NCBI RefSeq assembly: GCF_000346505.1 | Contig: NZ_ANOH01000117.1 | Coordinates: forward strand, 25,874 to 89,873 | Source of the DNA: Aporhodopirellula sallentina SM41 | Lineage (GTDB): Bacteria; Planctomycetota; Planctomycetia; Pirellulales; Pirellulaceae | Direction of reading: 5' to 3' | Length of the DNA: 64,000 bases | Shown here: in pieces, positions 8,483-19,550 of the stretch | How positions within the stretch are numbered: position 1 is the first letter of the stretch | Layout of the letters: each line of letters begins with the position of its first letter | Translations under genes and position numbers: made by a program | Notes under the pieces: generated by a model | What the model was told of the DNA's origin: nothing | The model's database searches: none | Seen by the model: the letters and a program-made list of their open reading frames with translations, nothing else

Positions 8483-11400
8483 TTACAGTTGTCCGCCAAA
8501 TTGCTTCTTGAGGGTCTCCAAACGCTTTCTCTCGGTCGGTGTTAAGGCCGTTGGGTCGAGTCGTTTCAGGTCAAGTCTCTTCCACGCTTTTTGCCCGAGT
8601 TCTTTCTTGCCTTGCGCCAGTCGAGCAAGGACTACGTGAAATTGATGACGAGGTTCATTTGTGGCCGTGAATGCTTCTTCGAAGATCGCTTCGGCTTCCG
8701 CCAGTCGATTCGACGCCATCAAGACAACGCCTTTGGTGTCGAGCAATTCAGGGTTTTGATTGGTTAGGTTCAGTGCGGTTTCAATCGGTGCGAGGCCTTG
8801 CGAAGCGAGTTCAGGAATTTCGGAATATGCCATTGCCAAATTGTTAAGCGCGCGAATGGAGGTTGGCTTAACTTTCAATACCTGCGAAAATGTTTTGATC
8901 GCAGATTGGTTGTTTCCCTGTGCCATTTGTAGTGTTCCGACACCTTCTAGTAGTAAAGCATCTTTTGCGAATTGGTCGACGCTATCTGATAGTCGTTCTT
9001 TGTGAACGCCAACTAGCTCTGCCAGGCGTGATTCTTCCTGAATACTCAGTAGTAGCTCAACAAGCAATTTGGCTGACTGTGCATCGCGGTGTTGGTCGAA
9101 ATGGTGGGCACAAACTTCAATTGCTTCTTCAGTTTCTCCGTTCTTGCCCAGTGCAATAACATAGGGGCCAAGTGCTCCCGGGTGTTCTTTGTAGGCGCGT
9201 TCGAACCATTCCACCGACTCTTCTGAAAAGCCCAGCTTTTGCAGCGAAGATCCCGCGGCAGCCAAGATGGCAAATTGTTTTAAACTGGCTTGTTCATCCT
9301 CTGCTCGATTGCCGTGCGGCGAAACTTGCGAGATTGCTGTGTTTGCCCAATGGCCCACTATGGCAGGCATTTCATTTCGGTTGCCTTGCCGTCCGGAGAA
9401 ACGTAACGCTACCTCAAGCGTCTCAAGCTTGTTCCCTGCAACGAGGTTCATTTGCTCTAGCAACTGCTGGATCTTGGAGTTGTCATGCTCGTCGTCCAGG
9501 TTCAATAGATAGGTGGCGTATTGATAAAGGTCGCCGGCAAGAGGCTCTGCGCGGTTAGTTAGGTTTTCATAGAGCGTTCGAATTCGAGATGCTCGTTGCA
9601 AACGTTCGTTGTCAGTGATTCCGGCGCGGTACCGTGCCCCTTTCTGCAGCAACGATGCCAACGCACGTTGCGCCATGTCAGTGTCGGTTTCGTGACCTGT
9701 GACTAGCTGCTGCAGTATTTCTTCTGCTTGGCTCAGCTGCTCGACGTGCTTTGAATCGTTCGGCCAGGAATCTGTTCCGCCTGTTTCGGATTCGGCGAGA
9801 TGCCGTAATGCGTCGCCTGCGAGCAAGATGGCGTGCATGAGGCGATTTCTCGATCCTGCAGCGTCGTTTTTTGAAAGCAGTTCGCTAATCTCTGACCAAT
9901 TCACTTCTCCAGCTCTACCACTTTGGGCAACCAGTTTTTGTGCAAGTGTGTTTCTAACGGTGGAGCTATTCGGGTTGCGTTGAAGTGAGATTCTGAGAGC
10001 TTCGATTTCTTGTTCTGGTTGGTCAAGAAGGCGGTAAATCCTAGCAAGTTTTAGCTGTGACTCGGATGTTGGGGCAAGCTGGTCTGCTCGAATCAGCATC
10101 TTCAATGCACCATCAAGATCGTTGATTGCAGTGAGTGCTTGTGCGAGCAGTTGGCTTTGGGAGGGGTCAGGCACGTTGGATGCTTGGATTTCCTGTGCTA
10201 GTCTTTTGATTGCCTGCTCGTCAGACAAGGCAATGTGAAGGCGTAGTCGTGCTGATAGGACCCGGATATCACTATTGCCTACAAGTTTTGATGCAGCCTC
10301 GATCGCCTTGTATGTTTGATCCAGAAACTTTTCACGGTCTTCCGCGGGGGGAGTTTTCTGCAGGGCAGTTGTTCCGGTTGCCGCAACGACTAGGTGTGTT
10401 ACGGGGTCGTCTGGATTTTCGGCGGCAGCATCCATGGCGACTTGCATGCTTTTGGAATAGTCTCCTTGTCGCAGTGCGAGGTTGATTTTGGTAGCGATCA
10501 GGTCACTCGGTCGGTGGGCCGATTCCAATTCTGCGAGCTGAATTTCTTGTTCTGCTTCATCGGTGCGGCCTAGTAAGATCAGTTGTTGCCATAGCAGACG
10601 GCGGATGTGCATTTGGCTGCATCCGGCATCGATTCCCCGCCGGAGTTGGTCGACTGCTTGGTGGGGCTTCCCTTTCAGTGCGGATATCCAGCCTTCCAAC
10701 GCCAAGGCATTGCCCCAACGAGGGCGACGAGCCAGGATGGATGTCACCAGGTCGTGTGCCTGTGATAACTCTGGCTTGGCAGTGTCTATATCTCTTCCCG
10801 CGGACTGAAGAGATTCAAGTAGTCCCAGTGCTTTCAAATACCGCCAATGGGTTCCTTCATCGCCTTCGCGATTGCGAAGTAGGTCAAGCCAGTGCTGTGA
10901 TAGTTCTTGGGCCGATACCTTTTCGTTGTTTAAGTGTAGGCTCGCAGATTCGACTGGAAGACGAGCAGCAATTCGTGTGACCGCAGTTAGTGTGGAGACT
11001 GTCTGATGTTCTGGAGAGATGGAAGAGAGGGCCTCATAGGCCAGTTCCAGGTCGCCGGCTCGCGATGCAAAACTTGCCGCTGTTTGCAGCAGGTTGGCTT
11101 TGGATTCTCGCAAGTCAGCGACTTCGTCCGGTGGAGCGTTCCTGCCGAGGGGATCCCGGCTATTGGCGATGTCGATTAGATAGTTGGCTGCGTCTTCATG
11201 AAGTCCTAGACCGGCGAGTGTCCGTGCACGAACGATAGGAATAAAGACGCTGTTGCTGTCGTCAGCATTTTCGAGACGTGTCAGGGCTTCCAAGGCTGGT
11301 TCGGACATTCCTGCGTGTGCTAGTCGTTCCGCAGCGAAAGCTTGTAGCGTCGCCTCACCCGGATGCTTTTTCGAAAGTTCATCGATTTTTTCCGCGAGAC

Positions 11401-13629
11401 GAGTCGAGGTGAGGTGGTCTTCGCCCGACGTGCCGTCCTGAGGAAGCGTCATTTCGAATGCCTCGACATAAAGAAGCCGCGATCGGAGGCTTTCTTCATC
11501 GTCACCCGTTTCTTGTTTATTGAGTGCCCCCTGTTCGAACGATAGAGGGGAGTTATCAGCGTTTGGTAACAACGAAGTACCGCTTACTGCCTCCGATGCG
11601 ATTTGGAGCTCTTTCTTAAGTTGGCGAACGTCTGTTCGAATGTCGTCGAAGTTTCGCTGTTCAGGTAAGAGTCGAAATTGGAAGTTGAATCGAGCTTCGA
11701 TACGTGCAATTCGGTTTGAAAGAGAGGTAGATGTATTGACGAAGTCCCAGTGTCGCATTGCTTTTAAGCTATTGCCCGACTGATTCCATGCGTTCGATGC
11801 GGCGATGCGTAACTGCTCGTTGTTTGGCGCAAGGGCAATTGCTTTCTCGAGAGCGATTGCCGATGCGTCCCACATGCCCTGGCTTCCGTAAAGCTCCGCG
11901 AGACGAATGCATACCTGGACTCGCTCTGCAGTCTCGGCTTCCGTGTCTGAGTCTACCACTCGTTGAAATTTTTCGATGGCGACGAGTTCATCGCCCTGTT
12001 CAGCGGAAATTGTGCCAAGCAAGACATCGAGATGCCATTGCGCCAAGTCGAGTCGCCTGTTTGCAGCGACTCTTTCTGATTGAGCCATCTCCGACTGTGA
12101 GGCGCGGTTGATCTTGGTTGTGGCTGTTTGAATAGCCTGCTGCAGAGTGCGTGCGGTATTCTCGGCTTCCTTGTATTTGCCTTGGTTCACATAGGAGGCT
12201 GCAATTGCTCGTGGCAAAACAACGCTTTCATCTGCTAGTTTAGTGAGGCCTTCTTTCCAGGTCTGTACGGCCTCCTCGTGTCGCCCCTGTTCCAAAGAGA
12301 CCATGCCTGTTTCGAGGTAAAGGTGCTCGATCTGTTGTTTGGGTACAGCGTTTGAGTCAAGCGATGCAAGGAACTGAAAGTGTTTGAGTGCTTCCGTTGG
12401 AGAGTCGTGTTTCGTTTGACGGGCATATTCGTAGAGAAGCAAGAAATCCCAGTGCGCCGATGGTCGTGGGAGCGACGTTTGAAGTGGTGCATTGAGCGGT
12501 TTAGTATCCGCCTGATTTGCTGAATCGATCCCACTGCGTACTAGGTTATTCGTTGCGTGTTCAGTGAAAGACGCGAGGACTCCTATTGCTAAGTCTTGTT
12601 TGTTCAGGGTTTGGTAGTAGTTGGCTAGAAGCAGTTTGGCGCGACTATTCTTGATCTCTTTGAGTGCTTTGACACAAGCAGATTCCGTTTCAGCACGCGT
12701 CTCAGGGGAAAGCGATGTCTCAGCTTCTTGGTCACCTCTGAAAAGTTTTGGGTGTGTTTTCCTAGAAAAGAGGAAGTGAACGATGAGGTCGAGGTTGTGC
12801 GTGCTATGCGTTAGAGATTGATCAAGAAGATAGGAGGCGGGCTGGTTGGCTAACCACAGCCAGTAGTCCTCGTCTTGAGGCACGGATTTTGGATCACGAA
12901 CTTTGTACGTTCCATCCTGAATTTGATTGGCGATCGCGACGGCTAGGAAACGTGTGGCATCGGGATCGTCCGTGCTAGCGCCGAGTTGCAGGATCTGACG
13001 CTCTGCTTCTCGGTTCCATGGCCCTCCCAGTTGTAGAAGACGACTGATAAGTCGCTTGCGGAGTTCCAGGATCTTGGAGGAGTCTTTGACGCCTAACTGT
13101 GCGATTGCATTGCTTAGAGTCTTTCTCGCGTGGTGAATTTGGGGGCCGAGTAATTCTCCTGGGCTATCCGCAGCTCGGTCGGCTGCGATTGCGGTTTGAT
13201 AGATGGTTTGAGTGTCTTCGGGGACCAGCAGCGAATACCGCTGCAGCCACTTGGACTGACCCGCATAGTCATTCTGCGATTCAGCGATGTGGGCGAGCTC
13301 TAAGAAGGTTGTTGCGGTTTTGAAGAGTGGTGGTAATACGATGCCGTGCCTGCGATCAGAGCGAGCAGGGTGATAAGACAGGAGATTGCCAGTAGACGTG
13401 TATTCCAGCGCCAGCGATAACGTCGCTGAGTGAGCTTGGCTTCGCGGAAGGAACTTGTGTCCCCTGACGCGGAATGGATCGAAGGCGCATCAGAAACGCC
13501 ACGCGAATTTGCTTCCGGTTCAATGTCTGGTGACATTTGAGCGATGTGAACAGGTGCCTTGGACATCGGGGGCAGTATGGGGTGGGGCGGAAATGGCAGA
13601 GGAGTATTACCAGGAGGGGGGCGTTCCAC
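8483..13629 (-). CDS. Giant membrane-anchored TPR-repeat protein, interrupted by an apparent one-base frameshift
   Basis: The main frame (8483 up to about 13325) encodes a very long tetratricopeptide-repeat protein, full of alternating helical repeats such as AEQGDELVAIEKFQRVV, ALEKAIALAPNNEQLRIAA and ALKMLIRADQLAPTSESQL. The first usable start in that frame is a GTG at 12883, but the frame is open and clearly repeat-like for about 145 codons further upstream with no ATG, GTG or TTG. At 13318-13321 (four T on the plus strand) it meets another frame, 13300-13629. That frame supplies a proline-rich cytoplasmic N-terminus and a transmembrane helix (LLAISCLITLLALIAG). One extra base in the homopolymer would join them into a protein of about 1715 residues: short cytoplasmic tail, single membrane anchor, then periplasmic TPRs. 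Large TPR proteins are usual partners in exosortase/PEP-CTERM exopolysaccharide loci, which fits the kinase and exosortase just upstream. The N-terminal start is either GTG 13629 or ATG 13566. Confidence 0.75.
13318..13321 (-). other. Likely frameshift site in the TPR gene (A4 homopolymer on the coding strand)
   Basis: On the minus strand the reading ...TCT TCA AAA CCG (upstream frame, stop TAG at 13300-13302) must pass to ...TTC AAA ACC GCA (downstream frame) to keep the TPR sequence continuous. A run of five A instead of four would do it. Alternatively, the ribosome could slip back one base on AAA to AAA. A sequencing/assembly indel, a real mutation and programmed slippage are all possible. 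Confidence 0.65.
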
Positions 13630-13684
13630 ATGTGCCCCTCTAGACGTTGGGGATTAAGAATTCCTTGAGGAGCGAGTGGCGTAA

Positions 13685-16090
13685 CTACGTGGCAACGGGC
13701 TCGCCACCGATAGCGTAGTGATAGTCTCCGTACCGGTAGGCGTATTGGCGTGCGGATACTCCCGAGAACACGGTGCCCGCAACGCTGGCTCCGCTCGCTT
13801 CTAGGCGCCGAGTGGTCCGCACGACACTTTCTTTGCGACTGACATCTCTCATGACGCAGATCAGAGTTGAGTCAACTACTGCCGTTATTGCCAAGGTTTC
13901 TCCCGCCGCCAAGACAGGAGCCGTGTCAAACACAACGTATTGATATTGTTCGAGTGCGCTGCTCACGAAGTTGTCAATGTTCGCTGGGTTTATCAAACGG
14001 TGTGGGCTTGCGCTTAGCCTGCCCGCGGGCAGCAGATGAATCAGGTTTCCGAGCGAAGTGTCAACGACGTCTTTCAGTTCTGTTTGCTTGGCGAGTAGGC
14101 TGGTCAGGCCGCGTCCCATGTCCAAACCAAATATTTCGTGTTGATCAGGACATCGCAAATCGGCGTCAACGAGCAAGACCGTTTCTCCGGTGGCTTTTGC
14201 GATTGAGAGTGCGAGTTGCGAAGCAACACTACTTTTTCCTTCGCCCGACATGCTGCTAACCACGGCGATGGAACGTGTGTTTCTGGTGTCCATTGAGAGA
14301 AATAGGTTTGCACGAAGTGTGTCGATGCTTTCTTCAAAAACTCGACGGCCCTTGGCTGCCCCGTGGCCAGCAGGAAGGCGAGCGATCTCACCGAGTACAG
14401 GGGCCAAGTCATGGTTTTTGTCGTGCGTTTCTGCGTCGGTGAGTCGTTGGATTTTGTACTCCCATAGCAAGCCTAGGAAAAATGGCACCGCGAATGCGAT
14501 CGCAGACGCCATTAGCAGTTTCTTGTATGGCATCTTTTCAACGGGGCTTTTGGGGGGAGTTGCCGACGCTAGTGTGCGAACTGCACCGTCTTGCCTTCGC
14601 TCGGTTCGAATCGCCGCGACGCGACCGCGAAGTTTGGTTAGGACATCCGACGCGACGGTCAATTCGTCATTGGCAAACTGCAGCTCAGCGGTCGTTCCGC
14701 CGTACTGTTCGAGGCGTTCCCTTTCTTCGTCGTGTTGCGCTTGGAGGATGTTGAGTTTGGCGAGTAATGCTTTGCGTTGTCTTTCGCGTTCGCGTTCTTG
14801 CGCGGCAATATAGGCTTGCTGCGCGGCTTTCTGTTCTTCGGCAGAATTCGCTTGTTGTTTCTTGAGTTCCTCCTGCTGTTTTGCCAATTGCTCTTTTTGC
14901 CACGCGAAAGTTCGGGCTACTACTTCTTTCTGGCGTTCATATTCCTCTTCGACGATTCGTTGCAGTTCTTTTGTGGCTCGGTCTCGCGCAAGAGTTCGTT
15001 CTTGTGCAAGTTTGCGTTCTGCTTCTTCCATGTTTTTGCGCATCTGGTTGTAGTAGTCGCGGCTAACGCGAACCATGTCTTTTACTTCTAGGTCCAAGAC
15101 GATTGCACTGTAGCGATCAACCACTCTTTTGGCTTCTCGAACCTTCACGTCGTCTTCGACCGCGGATTTGATATCCGATTCATTTACGATTCTTTTCTGA
15201 ACCTTGATATCTGCAACTGCGGGGACAGACGGAATCGCCTGCGGCGAGGAGGAAGTGTTTTCGAGAGGGAGGGCAGGAAAATCTTCGGTTGCATCGAACA
15301 ATGCGAGTTCGATTTTCAATTCGCCGATTTGGGCGCGAAGGTCAGATAGCCGACTGAGGTTGGACTCGCTTTCGGCTCGATCAAGGTTTTGTCCAGGCGC
15401 GAAGCCCAACGCCTTTTCGCTGAGCATGTGGACGCGCTGTTGGCGACTTTCGACCTCCTGTTCCCAGCGTTGTATTTCGGGTTCCAGCCAGCGTTCCAAA
15501 TTATTGATGCGGGTGTCGTCAAAAGAATCGCGTTGACGTAGGTAAGACTCGACTACTGCGTTGCATACCATTGCGGCCGCCTCTCGATCAGTGTCGGTGT
15601 AACCCACTACGAGTCTCGCCTCGGTTCCTCCGCTACTGACCGAAAGGTTTTCTCTTAGCTGGGCTTCTGCGGTCTCAGCGTCTGATAGGCTCGGTGCACT
15701 GCGTAGTTGCGGGTCAGCCAAAACAGGGTCTAGGACGATCGGGTTAAAAAACAAACTTTTCTCGTTGCGAGCCAAATCCTTTACGACTGGCATCACGCCT
15801 TTAAAAACTACAAAATCTTCGTTGGCTTCGAGCAGATGAGTTGCCTGGTATCTCGGCACAAAGCCAAGCATGACGGCATAGGCAGCAATGCCTGCTAAAA
15901 CTGCACCGCAAGGAACCGCCCACGGCCAGCAGCGTCGGAAAGTGACCCAGAGGATCCATGGGTCAAATGCCGGAGTTTCAGACGACGAGGCGGCCGATTT
16001 TGCCATTGCTGCTTGAGCTGATTTGCCGGAGTGTTGAGTTCCGCCGTTTGAGGGCAATGCTTGCATGTTGTCGTTCGTGTTCTTGGTCAT
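13685..16090 (-). CDS. Wzc-like polysaccharide co-polymerase with cytoplasmic tyrosine kinase domain
   Basis: The 801-residue protein combines an N-terminal chain-length-determinant (Wzz) part with a C-terminal BY-kinase. A first membrane helix follows residue 50 (WAVPCGAVLAGIAAYAVMLG). A long periplasmic region rich in charged coiled coil (roughly 200-470, with Glu/Arg/Gln heptads) leads to a second helix around 535-552. The kinase shows Walker A SMSGEGKSS with K619, Walker A' LLVDADL (VDAD 641-644), Walker B VVFDTAP (about 719-725), and a terminal tyrosine cluster at 783, 785, 787, 790 and 792 for autophosphorylation. Such proteins control polymerisation and export of surface polysaccharide through cycles of phosphorylation and oligomerisation. 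It lies between the exosortase and the TPR gene, all in one direction, with 55 bases to the TPR start. The ATG at 16090 has no strong ribosome binding site. Confidence 0.88.
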   Translation of the reverse strand: MTKNTNDNMQALPSNGGTQHSGKSAQAAMAKSAASSSETPAFDPWILWVTFRRCWPWAVPCGAVLAGIAAYAVMLGFVPRYQATHLLEANEDFVVFKGVMPVVKDLARNEKSLFFNPIVLDPVLADPQLRSAPSLSDAETAEAQLRENLSVSSGGTEARLVVGYTDTDREAAAMVCNAVVESYLRQRDSFDDTRINNLERWLEPEIQRWEQEVESRQQRVHMLSEKALGFAPGQNLDRAESESNLSRLSDLRAQIGELKIELALFDATEDFPALPLENTSSSPQAIPSVPAVADIKVQKRIVNESDIKSAVEDDVKVREAKRVVDRYSAIVLDLEVKDMVRVSRDYYNQMRKNMEEAERKLAQERTLARDRATKELQRIVEEEYERQKEVVARTFAWQKEQLAKQQEELKKQQANSAEEQKAAQQAYIAAQERERERQRKALLAKLNILQAQHDEERERLEQYGGTTAELQFANDELTVASDVLTKLRGRVAAIRTERRQDGAVRTLASATPPKSPVEKMPYKKLLMASAIAFAVPFFLGLLWEYKIQRLTDAETHDKNHDLAPVLGEIARLPAGHGAAKGRRVFEESIDTLRANLFLSMDTRNTRSIAVVSSMSGEGKSSVASQLALSIAKATGETVLLVDADLRCPDQHEIFGLDMGRGLTSLLAKQTELKDVVDTSLGNLIHLLPAGRLSASPHRLINPANIDNFVSSALEQYQYVVFDTAPVLAAGETLAITAVVDSTLICVMRDVSRKESVVRTTRRLEASGASVAGTVFSGVSARQYAYRYGDYHYAIGGEPVAT

Positions 16091-16241
16091 GATGAAAACG
16101 CCTGCGAACTTAGGGCCGTGCTCGTTTGTTTGCTTTCGAGGCGAAAATGGGCGGCGATTAGTTCTGTGTTGATGATGGTTCGATTGGGATAATGTTCAGT
16201 ATTTTGCGTTGCATTGAGGCGGAGTTGAGAGCTCATTAATG

Positions 16242-17228
16242 TCATGACGTCGGAACGAAATCCTTGGCTGTCAGTTGCTCGACGGGACGATATAACGCCT
16301 GCCAATAGACTTTGATCGCCCATAGCAAGCCAAAGGCAGCGGGAATCATCAGATAGCCGGTCCAGTCGTGGATCGCGGATCTCATGGCGTCACTTTCGAA
16401 CCATTGATAAAGCAAGCCAACACTGACTATTCGAAGTGCGTTGACGACAACTGCGAGCGGCACTACCGCGACCAGCAGGACCAATCGGTCGATCCATTTA
16501 CGATCGGCCATGACTGCCCAGAAGTAGGCTAACGCCGCTACGCCTATAAAAATGCGAAGCCCTGAACAGGCTTGTTCTACGAGTAGTCGCTGGTCCGAAA
16601 TCCAAATAACGTGACCCTCTGCGACGGCAGGTTGCCCCGCCACTCGTAGCAATGTTGTGCTCAGTCCGGTTGCGATTCCTTGCAGTTTCCAACTAAGCAA
16701 AGTCTCAGCTTGATATGGGAGCGGGATCATGAAGAACAAGAAAACGATTGCCGGCATAGCCCATTTCATGGCTTCCCATCCCAGCAAAACCCACACGATT
16801 CCCGCGATCAATGGCAGCATGGAGTATCCGTCGAGAAAATCCATGTACAGCATTCGCCCCGCGAATCGCATTGCGATTGCTGTGAAAATGAGGAGCGTTC
16901 CTGTGTAACTCGGAGTAGATCGGACACCAGGAAATTTGTGGGCACGGTGCCAAAGCATCATTATCGCTAATAGCGGAACCAAGTATCCGTGTGAGTAGTC
17001 GGGTTGGCGGTTCCAGGTATCTTCCATCCATACGAGGGTGGGCCAATAGGCGTAAAATAAGACGGCAATCAGCGGAAGAAGCCGAATCGTCCAAAATGCA
17101 ACGTTCCCCAGCGACGCCATGGAAACGAGATTCTCGGTCGTTTTTGCTGGCGAGTCCCTGCGGTCGACGCTACGCATAACCGGTTGAGCGGTGCGGCGTT
17201 TTCGTGTCTTGGTTTTGGTTCGCGCCAC
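16242..17228 (-). CDS. xrtU: Exosortase (transpeptidase-like membrane protease; planctomycete XrtU-type candidate)
   Basis: The 328-residue polytopic membrane protein has about eight helices and all three exosortase catalytic residues. They are Cys221 in VEQACSGLR, Arg266 in NALRIV and His287 in IHDWTGYLM. The DYSHGYLVPLLA segment at 77-88 is also a family hallmark. Exosortases recognise C-terminal PEP-CTERM-type signals at the outer face of the inner membrane, cleave them and probably attach the protein to a surface polymer. The EpsI domain that is fused in some exosortases is here a separate gene at 7550. The start is GTG at 17228, with AGGGA about nine bases upstream. A secreted protein with a PEP-CTERM-like tail lies at 20040. 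Assignment to the XrtU class is from memory of planctomycete exosortases and is less certain than the exosortase call itself. Confidence 0.9.
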   Translation of the reverse strand: MARTKTKTRKRRTAQPVMRSVDRRDSPAKTTENLVSMASLGNVAFWTIRLLPLIAVLFYAYWPTLVWMEDTWNRQPDYSHGYLVPLLAIMMLWHRAHKFPGVRSTPSYTGTLLIFTAIAMRFAGRMLYMDFLDGYSMLPLIAGIVWVLLGWEAMKWAMPAIVFLFFMIPLPYQAETLLSWKLQGIATGLSTTLLRVAGQPAVAEGHVIWISDQRLLVEQACSGLRIFIGVAALAYFWAVMADRKWIDRLVLLVAVVPLAVVVNALRIVSVGLLYQWFESDAMRSAIHDWTGYLMIPAAFGLLWAIKVYWQALYRPVEQLTAKDFVPTS

Positions 17229-17956
17229 GCGATGAATCCCTGAGTCAGCTAGGAACGGCTACGTTATACCGAGAGAGGGGAGAGGTTTGCGCCTTGTCTG
17301 GCCCGTAGTTAAGGAGGCTGGGTGCGGCCCTTGTGGGCTAGTTGGTTTTCTCCCTGCAGAGCCGTATCATAGCCACTCCTGTGGCGGTGCCAAGGATTTG
17401 AGTTCGGAAAATGAACCTTTGTTCTTCCAGGTAACGTTATTCGGTTGCTGGTTTTTGCGGTTTTTTTGAGATTCTGTGCGATTCCCCCCGTGTGTTTTGT
17501 TCGTTCTGGGATGGCACAGAGAGGTGGGTTGCAGGTTGAATGGGGCCTCTGCGCCGTTTTGTGGACACTTGGTTGCTTCGCACGAGAGACTCGCCTTTAT
17601 CGATGAATCTATCCCGCTGGCTTTGCCAAGGGAGGGGTGTTCTTGCAGGGGTGGCCTGGGTGCAAGGGGGGCATCTCGCGCCAAAGGCAACACGGATGAG
17701 CAAAAGGGATTAGTATGGTGGCAGGCGTTCACCCCTTTCGAGGTCCCTCCGGTAGATGTGGGTGTCCTGCTCTTGTCGCTTCTTGGAACCTGTTTGGAAG
17801 CCACGGTAATGATTTGCCAGCGGGGGATTAGCCTCTGGTTGTCTGTGTTTACTGCAGCTGACGCCGATCTTTTGGCGAGTGTTCAGATAGGTTCTTAGTG
17901 TCCTTCGGATGTCTCTTTTCTAGTTCCAAGGTCTTTGACGACCTTTTGATGCGATT
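17229..17956. other. Divergent intergenic region between exosortase and FHA-like gene
   Basis: About 730 bases separate the start of the exosortase (minus) from the start of the FHA-like gene (plus), so promoters in both directions are expected. Overlapping opposed open frames at 17367-17804 (minus) and 17476-17898 (plus) have no recognisable features and I do not count them as genes. A T-rich run at 17451-17467 lies in the middle. I could not assign promoter boxes confidently. Confidence 0.4.
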
Positions 17957-19129
17957 ATGCACTGGACAAGTTCTACTTGGTTGATAACGAGTTCAGTGGC
18001 CGGTTTGAGCAAGCGTTTTGTGCCAGATCGACCTTTTGTGTTGATCGGTCCGGGCGAGGGTTGCGATGTTTGTGTTCCCTCTCGAGGCGTTGCGTCAGCG
18101 TGCTATTTTGCCTGTTGTTTTGACAGGAAAATCGAAGTTTGGCCGCTTTGCGCTCTGGCGTTTCCGCACTGGGGAATTGTGGAGAAGGACACCGAAGTGC
18201 TGCTTGGCCAGCATCGTTTGCGTTTTGCCCATCTGGGTGACGCAGCAAGGGGAGGAGAGGTGGCGGATTCCGGTGAGCCAGTCGACAGGCTGGATCGAAA
18301 TGGGCGGCAGGGCTGTGATGCTGAATTGACTCTGAGTTGGGGAGAGATTGTGACGAAACGGAAGCTTCTGCGTTCCGTCACGATATTAGGCGAAGGCCAC
18401 CCAAGCATCCTCAGGGCTCGTGGGCGTGGGCTGCGTCGGTGCGATCACGCAATTATCTGCGTGGGTGACCGTGTTTGGATCGTCGATCTCAATCGTGAAA
18501 ACGCACTGGCGGTGAAGGAACCGGGATCCAAGGGTGGTTGGGATACTTCTGAGTCTGTCTGTGAACTGAAGTCTGATGGGCTGTATTACCAGATCGGTGA
18601 CATGAAAATCTCGATCGGAGACGCCCGATCAGAGAGTGAGCAGTCGGTTAAACGCCGGCGATATCTAAGCGAATTGCCGGACCGGATGTCATGTGAACCG
18701 CAGATCGTTGCTGGAGACGGTGCGAAGGAGGTGCCCGTCGTTTGCTCTGGCAATTCATTCGACACCGAGGAACTGCACGCCGCGTCTGCAGTCACTCAGG
18801 AATCGTTGTGTCAATTGAAGACCGCTGGGGCAACTAACGTTCTGAGAAGCGAGTCTGCAGGGCATCGCGAGGATGACGACGCAACTTTAGGGGGGCTAGA
18901 AAGTGCTCGCGAATCCCCGGTTGTTTCGATTGCAACTCAGGAAGTTCTTGAAGGCGAAGAGTCGACGATCGAAGGGTTTGATTGCCCTGAATTGTTCACG
19001 TCGCACATTACCAGTCGGCTGGTCAGTATTAATAAAACTCGGATTACGAAGCGCAACGTGGTGTACACGCTCTGCATGCTCGCCGTCTTTGCAGCAGCAG
19101 CGGGTTTTTTAGTTTGGCTAGCTTGGTAG
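17957..19129 (+). CDS. Tail-anchored protein with two degenerate FHA-like domains
   Basis: The 390-residue protein ends in a single C-terminal membrane helix (VVYTLCMLAVFAAAAGFLVWLAW region), so it is probably anchored with its bulk in the cytoplasm. Two segments look like forkhead-associated folds. Around 25-95, FVLIGPGEGCDVCVPSRG resembles the IGR...CDI strand pair. Around 135-210, VTILGEGHPSILRA, CDHAIICVGDRVWIVDLNRENALAV and then YYQIGDMKISIG give the DL..NG-type end of the fold. The arginine, serine and histidine that bind phosphothreonine in classical FHA domains are not all recognisable, so phosphopeptide binding is uncertain. Residues 215-345 are polar and acidic, probably a flexible linker. 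It is divergent from the exosortase and upstream of a small membrane ORF and the PEP-CTERM protein. A scaffold or regulator for the membrane export complex is an inference only. Confidence 0.55.
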   Translation: MHWTSSTWLITSSVAGLSKRFVPDRPFVLIGPGEGCDVCVPSRGVASACYFACCFDRKIEVWPLCALAFPHWGIVEKDTEVLLGQHRLRFAHLGDAARGGEVADSGEPVDRLDRNGRQGCDAELTLSWGEIVTKRKLLRSVTILGEGHPSILRARGRGLRRCDHAIICVGDRVWIVDLNRENALAVKEPGSKGGWDTSESVCELKSDGLYYQIGDMKISIGDARSESEQSVKRRRYLSELPDRMSCEPQIVAGDGAKEVPVVCSGNSFDTEELHAASAVTQESLCQLKTAGATNVLRSESAGHREDDDATLGGLESARESPVVSIATQEVLEGEESTIEGFDCPELFTSHITSRLVSINKTRITKRNVVYTLCMLAVFAAAAGFLVWLAW

Positions 19130-19550
19130 GCAATCGGGAGCGTTGCAATTGCGCGTGCTAGCTGTTTTTTTGCGTGTCGCTCGCCGGACTTTCTCTTTCC
19201 TTCTCATACGTAGGGCTTGTACGTAGTTGGCGAAAAGGTTGAGGTGCCCATTTTGTGGCATGGTAATTGCTCGCTTGAGAGCCGGTTGCCGCCGCCTTGA
19301 GGCGTGCGTGTCGGTCGGTGTAGTTCGAGCGAGGTGGCAACTTCAGTAACTACGGGGCAGCGTCGACGCGGGGCAACGCGATGCGGGGCGCACTATTGCA
19401 ATGGTAAAACCAGCGAGTAATGGACAAGGCGGCAGTTCGGGCAATCGTCGCTTTATCCTGAGCTCGATGTAGCCGAACTGTTGCTAGTAGTGGTTTTGGG
19501 TTGACAATCGAAAACCTCGCGACCATCCTGCGGTATTTTCAGGGTCACCT

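Noticed and set aside
16087..16323. 78-codon minus-strand frame ending at the start of the kinase gene
   Set aside because: It overlaps the 3' end of the exosortase in another frame, has no recognisable features, and its placement is explained by chance.
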